DNA of 64,000 nucleotides, from the NCBI GenBank assembly GCA_963771595.1, contig CAVYUC010000026.1:1-64000 (forward strand), written 5' to 3'. The position numbers were made by a program, and so were the translations under genes. The DNA is from CAVYUC01 sp963771595. GTDB taxonomy: Bacteria; Bacteroidota; Bacteroidia; Bacteroidales; Prolixibacteraceae. The number at the start of each line of letters is the position of its first letter. Positions within the stretch are counted from its first letter, which is position 1. Shown piece after piece: positions 53,911 through 62,956 of this stretch. The notes under the pieces were generated by a model. The model had not been told where the DNA came from. It saw nothing but the letters and a program-made list of their open reading frames with translations, and made no database searches.

Positions 53911-53947
53911 AAAATAACTAATTTGAACTAATAATCAAAATAAAATT

Positions 53948-54538
53948 TTAGCAACCGCAACCGCATCCACCGCCGCTGCCTTCAGTGCTGCAGGAATCAT
54001 CACTGCAGCCACCACTTCCGCAACCGCATCCACCGCCTGAAAGCATTTCAGCAAGTTCTTCATCAGATGGCTGACGAACCCCCAGAATCGTTCCGGCAAA
54101 ATGTAAATCTTCGCCGGCAAGCGGGTGATTAAAATCCATTTTCACTGTGTCGTCATTAATCTCAAGGACAAGGCCATTTAAACGTTGTCCGTTGCTGCTC
54201 ATCATTGGTACGGTGTTACCAACTTTAATCAGTTCATCATCAAAGGAACCATCAACCAAAAAAACCTGTTTTGGCAATTCTACAACGGCATCCTCATTTA
54301 ATTCACCATAAGCATCATTTTTTGAAAGCTTTATGGTAAATGGTTCTCCCTCTTTCAAACCGCTTAAATGCGATTCGAATTTTGGCAACATCACACCTGC
54401 GCCATATAAAAACTGCAATGGTTGTTCCTGGGTAGCCTGTTCAATCAGCTCTCCATTTTCATCATCAATACGTAAATCGTATGTCAATGTAACCATTGAA
54501 TTTTTTGATATCTCCAACATAACTTCATTTTTTATCAT
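53948..54538 (-). CDS. slyD: FKBP-type peptidyl-prolyl isomerase, SlyD-like
   Basis: A 196-residue SlyD-type protein. FKBP half-domain LTYDLRIDDENGELIEQ and PLQFLYGAGVMLPKFESHLSGL (in part), an insert-in-flap domain (KNDAYGELNEDAVVELPKQVF), then NHPLAGEDLHFAGTILGVR. The C-terminal 30 residues are almost only Gly, Cys and Ser (GGCGCGSGGC, then CGCGC), a metal-binding tail as in SlyD proteins involved in nickel handling. An ATG at 54520 gives an equally good start. It acts as a cytoplasmic folding helper and metal store. Confidence 0.92.
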   Translation of the reverse strand: MIKNEVMLEISKNSMVTLTYDLRIDDENGELIEQATQEQPLQFLYGAGVMLPKFESHLSGLKEGEPFTIKLSKNDAYGELNEDAVVELPKQVFLVDGSFDDELIKVGNTVPMMSSNGQRLNGLVLEINDDTVKMDFNHPLAGEDLHFAGTILGVRQPSDEELAEMLSGGGCGCGSGGCSDDSCSTEGSGGGCGCGC

Positions 54539-54654
54539 GGGTACAAAATAACTGTTTTTAAGTTTCCAAACAAAATACCTGCAAGTCTTTTATGCGATTT
54601 TTAACAATTAAATATTCAAAAAAGATTAGAATTCATTAATAATTTTTGAAAGTG

Positions 54655-55620
54655 TCAGATTTTCACAACTTTTTGTTGAATAAAACCACTGTCGGTCTTT
54701 ATTTTCAACAAATATATTCCTGCAGGAAATTCTGACAAATATGAAATTTTCATCTTGTTTTCTCTAAAAAACTGTTGCTGAAAAATTATTTTACCTGAAA
54801 TGTCTGTCAAAAAAAGTGATTTGGCATTTAGGGGTAAATCAATAAAGAAATCATTTTTTACAGGATTTGGCCAAAGATTTAACTTGTCCTCCATTGTTTT
54901 TTGCGAAATCCCGGTTTCAAATGAAGCGGTAAAATTATCCATACAAAAATAAGCCGGAGTATTCATTCCCCAATCGCCAACATCAGTCGATTTTAATTGA
55001 AATTTCAATTGTGTTACAAAACCTAAAGTTGTTAAATCCACCCATTGCCAGTTTTTTACTATATAATCGGCATCAGAATCGTCGGACAGAAAATCGGCCA
55101 GTAAAAATTCCACCGATCCGGTTTCATTTCCGCCGGAATTAATTCCTGTGATTATAAGTTTCAGATAATCAGGATCATTCCCGTCAGTACCCCCAAATTT
55201 TTTGGTGAAATCATCCCCGTTTTTCATCGACAAATAGGTGTAAGTATCATTTGTTGCATAAAACCCATCTATTTGCACCTGATGCTCAAAATCCATTTCT
55301 AAACTATTATCTATATAAACAACAGCATAGTTTTCAGAATCATTGAATCCTGTGGCTGTAATTGCGCTGTATTGGTTTTCATAACCGGCAGTTATCGAAT
55401 CTTTCATATTTGAAACTGAAAATCCGCTCCAGCTTTGCCAATCGACATTGAAGCTGTTTGGAAACCAAAAACCACCGCTAAAAAAACCTTCGGAGCCATC
55501 GGAACCATTCCAAATGGTATCCGGTTCAAGCGGGATATCATCGAAAGTAGCAACGTTTTGTGCTGTTGATGAAATCAGCAGCATGATAAAAATGCCAAAA
55601 AAGTAAATTTTCTTCATCAT
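54655..55620 (-). CDS. DUF4465 protein with T9SS sorting domain (corrinoid operon)
   Basis: A 321-residue exported protein: signal peptide (cleavage after STAQ, about 21), DUF4465 domain (FDDIPLEPDTIWNGSDGSEG, GGFWFPNSFNVDWQSWSGFSVS, in parts, through WGMNTPAYFCMDNF) and a type IX secretion sorting domain (LNLWPNPVKNDFFIDL ... GIYLLKIKTDSGFIQQKVVKI, in part). DUF4465 proteins in Bacteroides corrinoid loci have been reported as B12-binding surface proteins (BtuH type). It is the last gene of the operon under the cobalamin riboswitch. Surface corrinoid binding is the likely role. Confidence 0.85.
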   Translation of the reverse strand: MMKKIYFFGIFIMLLISSTAQNVATFDDIPLEPDTIWNGSDGSEGFFSGGFWFPNSFNVDWQSWSGFSVSNMKDSITAGYENQYSAITATGFNDSENYAVVYIDNSLEMDFEHQVQIDGFYATNDTYTYLSMKNGDDFTKKFGGTDGNDPDYLKLIITGINSGGNETGSVEFLLADFLSDDSDADYIVKNWQWVDLTTLGFVTQLKFQLKSTDVGDWGMNTPAYFCMDNFTASFETGISQKTMEDKLNLWPNPVKNDFFIDLPLNAKSLFLTDISGKIIFQQQFFRENKMKISYLSEFPAGIYLLKIKTDSGFIQQKVVKI

Positions 55621-55628
55621 CTTAAAAA

Positions 55629-56675
55629 TTAATTGTAGTTGAATAAAAAATCGGACGGATTTATTCCCGCTTTGAATGAATCAATTAAAAATCCCTGCGA
55701 AGAATAGCGGTAAATAATTGCATCCTGCGTATAATCAATTGCATCGGAAACATAGATTTCGTTGTTTTGCGAATCAATGCCGATGCTGTAAAAAAGTTTG
55801 TTTTTTGCAGAAATAAAAACTGAATCAGGAAGTTGTTTTGATTCAACAGACATTTTATAAATTCCGCCACTAATGTAAAAAAGTGTATCGCCCGAACTGT
55901 TCATTCCCAGGCCGGAGGGAACAAATCCTTCTTCAAATCTGAAAATTCGTTCAACAGTAAAAGTTATCGGATCAATGCGGCAAAGTGCCGGCTTTTCTTC
56001 CGTGTCGGAAAAACCTTCGGTGGTTCCCTGTGAAATAACCCAGATTTTATCATTTTTGTCTTTCACCATATTTTTAGGTTGAAAAGGAACTTTAATTTCA
56101 GCAACTAATTCATCAGTTTCAGAATCAATAACCAAAACATATTCATCGAAAGACCAACTTGAAATAAAAACATATTTTCCAATCTGTACCATTTGTTCCG
56201 AAGTGTGTTCTCCAATTTCAATTTTCCCGGTAATCGCGAAAGTTTCAGGATTTACTATGGAAATATGATGGGCATGCAAATCAGAAACATATGCTTTTTC
56301 ATCGGATAAAAAATGTACATACCGGGGCGAATTCAATCCGGTAACTGCACCTTTAAATTCTATTGTTTCTGCATCAACTGCATAAATTTTCCCTGAATTA
56401 TTAGCCACAACAAACAAGGTGTTTTTATGCAATGTCAGCGACTGGGCTACATCGCCCAGCGGTGCATTGTTTCGCGCATAAAAAAGCTGGTTGGTTACTT
56501 TTTGCTTTACCGGATTGTAAAATGAAAGTGAACTGTTCCCGTACATAAAATTTCCTTCGCAGGCAATAAAAACTCCATTTTCCGTATTCAAATCAAAAAA
56601 TACGGTTTCCACAGGTTCATCTTTGCACGAATACAAAAAGAAGAATAAAACTATTGCAGTAAGAATCTGTTTCAT
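55629..56675 (-). CDS. YncE-like beta-propeller lipoprotein (BtuG type)
   Basis: A 348-residue lipoprotein (FFFLYSCKDEP, Cys about 17) with repeated beta-propeller blades (e.g. GKIYAVDAETIEFKGAVTG, HHISIVNPETFAITGKIEIG, VLVIDSETDELVAEIKV). In Bacteroides, BtuG proteins of this fold sit on BtuB and bind corrinoids with very high affinity. The gene overlaps the BtuB-like receptor by 4 nt (ATGA) and is under the cobalamin riboswitch, which supports the same role. Confidence 0.88.
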   Translation of the reverse strand: MKQILTAIVLFFFLYSCKDEPVETVFFDLNTENGVFIACEGNFMYGNSSLSFYNPVKQKVTNQLFYARNNAPLGDVAQSLTLHKNTLFVVANNSGKIYAVDAETIEFKGAVTGLNSPRYVHFLSDEKAYVSDLHAHHISIVNPETFAITGKIEIGEHTSEQMVQIGKYVFISSWSFDEYVLVIDSETDELVAEIKVPFQPKNMVKDKNDKIWVISQGTTEGFSDTEEKPALCRIDPITFTVERIFRFEEGFVPSGLGMNSSGDTLFYISGGIYKMSVESKQLPDSVFISAKNKLFYSIGIDSQNNEIYVSDAIDYTQDAIIYRYSSQGFLIDSFKAGINPSDFLFNYN

Positions 56676-58633
56676 GATTTTTTATAGTTTAATGCAACCG
56701 AAAAATTGTAATACCGTCCCGGCATAGGCCGCCACAAAATACTCTGGAAGTTTTCATTGAATAAATTCTCAACAGTAAATTTAAAATTCAGCCTTACCGC
56801 ATTAAAATCAAATTGTTTGCCAGCAGAAATTTTGCTGAGCCAGTATGGATTCAAAACCCGCTCGTATCCTGATTCCTGGTTACTCGATTTTGTAAATCGT
56901 TTCCCGGTGTAATTTATGTCATACTTCAATGTAATTTTCTGCCAGGTTGTGCTGAAATATAAATTGCCCTTATTTTTAGGAATGTAAATCAACTGTTTTC
57001 CACGCGATTTATCCACTGAACTTGCTGCATTTTGATTTGCAGTGTTGGTATAGGAATAATTGCCGCCTGAATAAAAACGCCATCCCTTCCAGAAAGCACT
57101 GCCTGAAAACTGATATTCAACTCCTTTGGCAATAACATTTTTCATATTTCCAGCCTCCCAGTAATACGCACCATTTGAAGCAGGTTGCCAGATAATCCAG
57201 TTTTCGATCTCCGACATAAATGCTGTAATTTCATGTTTAAAAGAAATGTTTCCGGATTTAAAATTACTCTCCAAAGAAACTTCACCGGAATAACCATCTT
57301 CGGGCAATAAATCAGGATTTCCTCCGGGCAGCCAGTACAAATCGTTCAATGCAGGTTTGTGATAATTTCGCGCTGCATTTGCGCGGATAACCAGGGGTAA
57401 TCTTTTGGCAAACTGCCATTCCAGACCAGCCGAGGGAATTAACGGAACGGTATGATTATCGTAATTTTCGGAGCGCAGCAAAACAAATCCGGCAAACTGA
57501 TCGGAAGGTTTTAAATGAACATTCAACATTAAACTAGTTTCCAGCCTGTCTTTCCGGTAGCCGCTTTCAGTAACATTGTTTGTTGCATTTACCTGATAAT
57601 AATTTACATCGACACTAATTGTGGCGTAGGTTTTTTCATCGAATTTGCGAAAAATACGCATATGGTTCAGGAAGCTTGTTTCGTTACTTTTAAAATCTTC
57701 ATTTATAAAATTGAACTGCGGTGTCGATCGGAAATAATCAAGCCGGTTTGCATTTATTCCGGTAAAAAAATGGTAATTCAGCAATCCTGCATATTTTTTC
57801 CATTCATACTGAAACCGGAACTGCTTATCTTTTTGATATTCTTCCCTTTCACTTCCTTCGTAGGACATTAATGCAGGCAAATTGCGGGTACTTTTCTGGT
57901 ACCAAATCCGCAGGGTATGAATTCGATCGGAAAACGGGCGGTAATACAATTCCTGTAAAACTCCCTTTTTCCGGTAATCTGCATTCTTCAGAGTATCCTG
58001 CCGGTTTGGAATAACCCCCACATTATAAAAGGGAAAATCATTTTCTGAACTTTCATAAAAAAACCGGGAAACTGATTTTAACTTTTCGCTGCCCAGCATC
58101 AATTTAAAATACGATTTGCGGGTATGAAATGATCCGGTTTCAACAAAAGCCTGCACATTCATTTTCGATGTCCAGTCGGGTTTATTTTGAAGGTGAATAC
58201 TCCCCCCCAAAGCGCCGCTGCCTTCGGTCATCGAACTTCCTCCGTGCAACAGGTAAACATCGTCGGTAAAAAATACGGGTAGCAGTGATAAATCTGCAAA
58301 TCCACGCATTGGGGAATTCAGGTTCATTCCATTCCACATCACTTGTGTGTGAGTGGCTGCAGTTCCCCTGAAGCTTGCTGTAGCAGTGGAGCCGCGGCCA
58401 AAAGAACGAATAAACACAGGTGAATAATCAGAAATTAATTCAGACAAATCGGTAGTAAGAGTAGATGCCCTGGCTACAGAATCGGGCCGGGTAATTTTCA
58501 GACCGGCTTCCTCCACTTTGCGTTTTGCTACCACTTGTACTTCTTCAATATGAATAGTATCATTCAGGTTTTGCGCTACAGTAAACTTGAAAACAAATCC
58601 GCAAATAATGATGGTAATCAGTAACTCCTTCAT
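56672..58633 (-). CDS. btuB: TonB-dependent corrinoid receptor (BtuB type)
   Basis: A 653-residue outer-membrane receptor: signal peptide (after TVAQ, about 20), plug domain with the TonB-box region HIEEVQVVAKRK, RSFGRGSTATASFRGTAATH (in part) and TDDVYLLHGGSSMTEGSGALGG, and a beta-barrel ending in an aromatic-rich strand (YNFSVALNYKKS). It lacks STN and CarboxypepD domains. Position in an operon behind a cobalamin riboswitch and beside a BtuG-like lipoprotein identifies cobamides as the cargo. It starts 1 nt after the stop of the broken upstream gene. Confidence 0.92.
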   Translation of the reverse strand: MKELLITIIICGFVFKFTVAQNLNDTIHIEEVQVVAKRKVEEAGLKITRPDSVARASTLTTDLSELISDYSPVFIRSFGRGSTATASFRGTAATHTQVMWNGMNLNSPMRGFADLSLLPVFFTDDVYLLHGGSSMTEGSGALGGSIHLQNKPDWTSKMNVQAFVETGSFHTRKSYFKLMLGSEKLKSVSRFFYESSENDFPFYNVGVIPNRQDTLKNADYRKKGVLQELYYRPFSDRIHTLRIWYQKSTRNLPALMSYEGSEREEYQKDKQFRFQYEWKKYAGLLNYHFFTGINANRLDYFRSTPQFNFINEDFKSNETSFLNHMRIFRKFDEKTYATISVDVNYYQVNATNNVTESGYRKDRLETSLMLNVHLKPSDQFAGFVLLRSENYDNHTVPLIPSAGLEWQFAKRLPLVIRANAARNYHKPALNDLYWLPGGNPDLLPEDGYSGEVSLESNFKSGNISFKHEITAFMSEIENWIIWQPASNGAYYWEAGNMKNVIAKGVEYQFSGSAFWKGWRFYSGGNYSYTNTANQNAASSVDKSRGKQLIYIPKNKGNLYFSTTWQKITLKYDINYTGKRFTKSSNQESGYERVLNPYWLSKISAGKQFDFNAVRLNFKFTVENLFNENFQSILWRPMPGRYYNFSVALNYKKS

Positions 58634-58634
58634 T

Positions 58635-59206
58635 TTACTTTTTTATTATTTTGAAGGTGTTAATTGTTTCATTTTGTATTACTTTCAAAAGGTAAATTCC
58701 GGATAAAAATGATGTTCATATCCAGAACATAATGATCGGAACCGGCTACTATCACGCAGCAATTGCTGACCATTTACCTGATATAAAAATATTTCAGCAC
58801 CCCTTAAATTCGCATCCGAAAAATGCAATTCATTTTCTGCCGGATTTGGGAAAACCTGTAAACAGAAGACAAACCGTCAGACCGGTTTTTGTAACTGTTT
58901 TTTCCTTCACCAGAACCGCATTGCTTCCCGAAGAAATTATCCACGGCGGATTTGTGTCAATGTTAGTGTAACTTCTCCAAATTCATTGGTAAAAGAATTC
59001 ATTCCGGCATTTACTACTGCATTTTCAACAGGAGTAAAATTCGATTCCAGTAACAAAATCATTTTGAAGAAAACAGGTAGTTTCTTCCAATTTAAATTTA
59101 ACCTGCTCTCCTTTTTGGGCCGTGATTTATCAGCAAGCAAACTCGAAAACAACCAGGATTAGTGATATCTGAAACATGATACAGTGTAATTGTATCACCT
59201 TCCGAA
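58635..59206 (-). pseudogene. Frameshift-riddled 3' end of the corrinoid-operon surface protein (T9SS sorting domain)
   Basis: Downstream of the intact frame ending at 59195 the homologous protein continues in pieces in all three frames: GDTITLYHVSDITNPG, WLFSSLLADKSRPKK, GEQVKFKLEETT..NDFVTGIEF, TPVENAVVNAGMNSFTNEFG, WIISSGSNAVLVKEKTVTKT, the sorting-domain pieces VFPNPAENELHFSDANLRG and LSGIYLLKVIQNETINTF, and the stop TAA at 58635-58637. About seven indels in 570 bp are needed to join them, whereas the neighbouring genes are clean. Either this region is decaying or its consensus sequence is poor. Confidence 0.8.
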
Positions 59207-60985
59207 ATTTTCATGTGTGTCAAAATCATTTAAATACTGATGACCGTTTAATCGTACAATCCATGCTTTGGCAAAAGGTTGCGGAATAGTTTTTCCACCC
59301 CAGCCATAGGTAAAAAATCCATCATTTTCAATGAAATAGAGATACAATTTGCCAATGGAATTTGTATCATCGCGAAATGCAAAATTCACAGAAGCTTTCT
59401 TTAAACCCTCCACAATGGCATGAGCCAGTGTATGACGGTTTATTTCGGAATAATTTTTTTGTGGATTCTCAATAAACGGGTTCAAATCAGACAACCCCAC
59501 TTCAATTTGCTGCAATGGAAATAAATTTTCATCTTCCGTTTTTGCAGTAAAAAGTATTTTTATTTTATCGGAAGGAGAGCGTACTTTAAATGTTTTTGAC
59601 TGCCAGAAACCGGCGCCCAAAGCTTTACATTTTATTTCGATCACTCCCGGATTTAAAGCAACAAACCAATGCTTATTTTCAATTGATACCATTGTACCCG
59701 TTTCAGCATCAGGCAGTTCAAAGGTTACTGACCGTTCAATTAAATCTCCTTCATTATCAAAAATACGGGCCTCAATCAACACTGAATCACCAGGATAAAC
59801 TGCCGAAAAATCGCCTGCAATCTGAACCGAATCAATAGTAACCACTTTTAATGATTGCGTTTTTACCAGTCCGTCTGAAGTTGCAGAAATCTCAGTAACA
59901 CCGGCGTTTTGTGCCTTCAAAATATTTAACGGACCAAATCGGGCAACACTTTCAGCTGAAGATGCAAATTTAATAGTTTCCTCCTGAGGTTTTCCGTTTT
60001 TAAACAGAATGGCAGCAGGTTCGACAATATCCCCTACTACAATTTTTTGAGGTTGCAAAGGATAAAAAACCAGTAATTTTTCCGGTCCTGAAATTGCAGC
60101 ATTGGGCTCAACATCAACTATATTGGAAACATCAGTAGAAGCTTCGCCAAGCCAGTCCAAATCCTGCAGATAACCAGTCGCTATTTTAACAAAGCTGACG
60201 GACTGCAAATCCACATAATTTCCGAAACTGTCAACTGCCCAGGAAATATCAACCGGATCACCACCCGCACCTTCTACTTCCTGAGAATACGGATTGTCAG
60301 GGATAGCAGGATTAAACCCTTGCTTTTTGGGATGATTATCAGCATAGCCAAAATCCAGTGGTTCGATTTTAAATTCTGCCGGATTTGAACGGTTAATATT
60401 TGCCGCCATCAATGTTCCGTTAAAAACAACTGAATCCTGCGGATAATCAGGAAAATATGCCGGTACAGGATAATATTCCTGCATATTGTATGAGTTGGCT
60501 TTAATAATTCCTGCCTGCCCCAAATTATCCTGCCATTCCACATTTCGGGTTTCAGTTTTAAAATATGTAATCTGGTATTGTTTAATTGTACTTCCATGAA
60601 AATACTGACTTCCGGCAATTTCGTACCACGTATCATCGGGAATGTTGTTGTGGTTTTTATCGTTCATCACCCAGATAACACCGGGTTCAGATGAGCCTTT
60701 AAAAGCATTCCCAAAAATAGTAAAATCAATTCCATATGGATTTTCAGGATCATTCCCGCAGGGGTTAATAAATTGCAAGACAATGTATCCGCCAAAACTA
60801 CCCAGCGAAACCGAACTGTTTTCATTAGCTGACATGTTGTGAGCGGCTTGCGGCGTTCCATTAGCTTCAATATTAATGTGTTGTCCGGGCGCCGGCCTGT
60901 ATTCAACAACTTTAAAAACAGAATTTTGCCCGCTGCAATAAACTGTAAGCAGGGTCAGCAGACCAATTAATTTAATTTTTTTCAT
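59195..60985 (-). CDS. Exported surface protein of the corrinoid operon, 3' end broken
   Basis: A 596-residue frame with signal peptide (cleavage about 19, CSGQ). The N-terminal 290 residues form a beta-rich domain (SLGSFGGYIVLQF, DFTIFGNAFKGSSEPGVIWV, SWAVDSFGNYVDLQSVSFVKI), the middle has Ig-like repeats, and the end (FFTYGWGGKTI..AKAWIVRLNGHQYLNDF..ENFG) resembles DUF4430, the fold related to the cobalamin-binding end of transcobalamin. The frame stops at FGR in the middle of this domain; the true protein probably ran on to a T9SS sorting domain near 58635 (total about 780 residues). First gene behind the cobalamin riboswitch. Confidence 0.8.
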   Translation of the reverse strand: MKKIKLIGLLTLLTVYCSGQNSVFKVVEYRPAPGQHINIEANGTPQAAHNMSANENSSVSLGSFGGYIVLQFINPCGNDPENPYGIDFTIFGNAFKGSSEPGVIWVMNDKNHNNIPDDTWYEIAGSQYFHGSTIKQYQITYFKTETRNVEWQDNLGQAGIIKANSYNMQEYYPVPAYFPDYPQDSVVFNGTLMAANINRSNPAEFKIEPLDFGYADNHPKKQGFNPAIPDNPYSQEVEGAGGDPVDISWAVDSFGNYVDLQSVSFVKIATGYLQDLDWLGEASTDVSNIVDVEPNAAISGPEKLLVFYPLQPQKIVVGDIVEPAAILFKNGKPQEETIKFASSAESVARFGPLNILKAQNAGVTEISATSDGLVKTQSLKVVTIDSVQIAGDFSAVYPGDSVLIEARIFDNEGDLIERSVTFELPDAETGTMVSIENKHWFVALNPGVIEIKCKALGAGFWQSKTFKVRSPSDKIKILFTAKTEDENLFPLQQIEVGLSDLNPFIENPQKNYSEINRHTLAHAIVEGLKKASVNFAFRDDTNSIGKLYLYFIENDGFFTYGWGGKTIPQPFAKAWIVRLNGHQYLNDFDTHENFGR

Positions 60986-61013
60986 TCCCCTTTGTATTGT
61001 TTAACATGGGGAA
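60985..61013 (-). promoter_or_regulatory. Start-site hairpin of the corrinoid operon (Shine-Dalgarno sequestering)
   Basis: On the - strand TTCCCC (61013-61008) can pair with GGGGAA (60990-60985), which directly abuts the start codon, with a 17-base loop. It is a plausible expression platform for the riboswitch upstream. Confidence 0.5.
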
Positions 61014-61069
61014 ATAAAACTTCAGGTGTTTAAACCGTCGCTTTTATTCCCGAAAGCATTTATTTGAAA

Positions 61070-61200
61070 ATGGCAGGTCTTCTGGCTTTCTCAATTTCAG
61101 GGCGCCTTCCCGTTCGTTTTAAGTTGAACAGTGACATTAAGCCTGAATTTGCTGAGATTACAGCTGCGGGTACAGCTCCGGTTTTGCACCGGATTCCCAT
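61070..61200 (-). promoter_or_regulatory. Cobalamin riboswitch
   Basis: Reading the - strand, the conserved core is clear: GGGAATCCGGTGCAAAACCGG, then AGCTGTACCCGCAGCTGTAA (61156-61198), and the closing GAAGACCTGCC (61082-61072). These are the B12-box and neighbouring signatures of adenosylcobalamin/methylcobalamin riboswitches. It precedes the corrinoid-uptake genes by about 85 nt and should switch them off when cobalamin is plentiful. Confidence 0.93.
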
Positions 61201-61419
61201 TTCATCGTTAAATAAAATGAACCATTTCAATTGCAAATTTAATAATCTAACTGATTATCCTGTTAACCTGTGGCAATTTTAATTCCCAAAAAAGATAACT
61301 CATTAAACTTATGAATTAAAGTTTTGGTAACGTTTGTATGAATCCGGCGAATAACCGGCCTTTTGAAATTTATTTTTAAGTCATTCAAAATACAATTTTT
61401 TTAAAGTGCTATATGTCAT

Positions 61420-61449
61420 TTGCATAACCATTTCATCTTTATAATTTTG
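61420..61449 (+). promoter_or_regulatory. Promoter of the FemAB-type gene
   Basis: TTG (61420-61422), 19-nt spacer, TAATTTTG (61442-61449): the full Bacteroidota -33/-7 pattern, 23 nt before the ATG. The stretch between the riboswitch and this promoter shows nothing else. Confidence 0.65.
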
Positions 61450-61472
61450 CCATTATAAAACAGGTGAAGATT

Positions 61473-62588
61473 ATGCATTGCGCTATTGAAACAAAAGACA
61501 TCAGAGAAATTGAAACCAGCAATATTGCACAGCAAACCTCGTTTTGGGCGGAACTAAAATACCAACAGGGAATGCAACCTCTTGCCTTCCGGTATTCAGC
61601 CACACGGGATATTTTATCACCAGTTACAAAAGGTAACAGTTCTGTGGAACACGATTTGCTTGTTTTGGTGCGTTATATGGATTCCAGTCATTGTTTTGCA
61701 TATGTTCCCTATGGCCCAAAAGATGAACCTGATTATGAAAATCATGGAATCTTTCTAGAAGAACTTTCCGAAGTTTTACGTCCACATCTTCCCAAAAACT
61801 GCATTTTAATCCGTTACGACCTCCCGTGGGAAAACCAATGGACACATGAAGATGACCTATATGATGAAAACGGAAACTGGACAGGTCCGCCCTCTCTGCA
61901 GAGTCAGGAATTCAGGGTAAATTTCAATACGCGCAACTGGAACCTGATGAAAAGTCATACTGATATTTTACCTTCCAACACTGTTTTCCTTAATCTAAAC
62001 CAGTCCAGTGAAAACCTGCTCCAGGGAATGAAAGCCAAAACACGGTACAATATCCGGCTGTCGTTGCGAAAAGGAGTTAGTGTAAAAAATTACGGTTTGG
62101 AACACCTGAATACCTGGTATTCGCTGTATCGCGAAACAGCATTTAGGAATAATATCACCCTGCACAACAAAGACGGATTTCACGCTGTACTGGACAACAG
62201 TTTTCGAAAAGATGTTAAATCGCATTTACTTCTTGCAGATTTGGATGGTGAATTTCTGGCAGGAATGTTTTTATTGCTGTCAAAGAAACGAGGCACCTAT
62301 TTATACGGTGCATCATCGGGAACAAAACGAAATCTGATGGCAACTTATGCTGTGCAGTGGGAAGCTATTCGTATGGCACAGGAAGCAGGTTGCAAAGAAT
62401 ATGACATGTTTGGAACAGCGCCAAATGCAAATTCGGGCCACCCGCTTTTCGGTCTCAACCGTTTTAAATTTGGTTTTGGGGGAAATCAGTTTCACCGGAT
62501 GGGTTGCTGGGATTATCCGCTCGACCCCAAAATTTATCCTGCATTCAGGGCACAGGAAGTGAACAATCAAAGTTATCACACGAATTAA
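61473..62588 (+). CDS. FemAB-family aminoacyl transferase / GNAT-like protein
   Basis: A 371-residue protein of the FemAB (peptidoglycan bridge-forming, lipid II aminoacyl transferase) family, with two GNAT-like domains. Visible features: QTSFWAELKYQQG near the N-terminus, LQGMKAKTRYNIRLSLRKGV (about 191-210), and YLYGASSGTKRNLMATYAVQWEAI with YDMFGTAPNANSGHPLFGLNRFK near the end (in pieces), the family's acyl-acceptor region. In Gram-negatives these proteins may transfer amino acids or other groups to cell-wall or lipid acceptors. A GTG upstream (61464) is also in frame. Confidence 0.88.
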   Translation: MHCAIETKDIREIETSNIAQQTSFWAELKYQQGMQPLAFRYSATRDILSPVTKGNSSVEHDLLVLVRYMDSSHCFAYVPYGPKDEPDYENHGIFLEELSEVLRPHLPKNCILIRYDLPWENQWTHEDDLYDENGNWTGPPSLQSQEFRVNFNTRNWNLMKSHTDILPSNTVFLNLNQSSENLLQGMKAKTRYNIRLSLRKGVSVKNYGLEHLNTWYSLYRETAFRNNITLHNKDGFHAVLDNSFRKDVKSHLLLADLDGEFLAGMFLLLSKKRGTYLYGASSGTKRNLMATYAVQWEAIRMAQEAGCKEYDMFGTAPNANSGHPLFGLNRFKFGFGGNQFHRMGCWDYPLDPKIYPAFRAQEVNNQSYHTN

Positions 62589-62689
62589 TTTTACCGTTTC
62601 ATAAAATTCAGTGCCGCACTTAAAAACTGAACAAACCCCTGTTTTAATTGCTTTAATGAGTACAGCATTCAACTATAAAACCTGTACAA

Positions 62690-62893
62690 ATGAAAAAGCT
62701 GTTCGCAACTATTGGTTTTCTGATTTTAATGGCAAATGCAATCGCACAAACTCCGGAGATGTATCCACCTCCCGATCCGGAGCCGGTGGAAATAACACCA
62801 TTAAACATTGTGCTCTTTGTTGTAATGCCAATTGTTTTGGTTATCATTTTTGTGTTGTATATGCGTTGGGTAAAAAAAAGGCGAAGAAAATAA
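62690..62893 (+). CDS. Small membrane protein with signal peptide
   Basis: A 67-residue protein: signal peptide (MKKLFATIGFLILMANAIAQ), a proline-rich link (PEMYPPPDPEPVEI), one transmembrane helix (LNIVLFVVMPIVLVIIFVLY) and a basic end (KKRRRK). No family recognised. The clean signal and anchor support a real gene; a longer overlapping frame (62611-62904) has no such structure. Confidence 0.65.
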   Translation: MKKLFATIGFLILMANAIAQTPEMYPPPDPEPVEITPLNIVLFVVMPIVLVIIFVLYMRWVKKRRRK

Positions 62894-62956
62894 GTATGCA
62901 CTAATGCAACTTTCTGCAGGTCGGTTTCATCTTTCCTTCATAACTTTAAATTCTGT

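Noticed and set aside
62611..62904. A 97-codon frame overlapping the small membrane protein
   Set aside because: No start context or domain; the overlapping 67-residue frame has a clean signal peptide and anchor.
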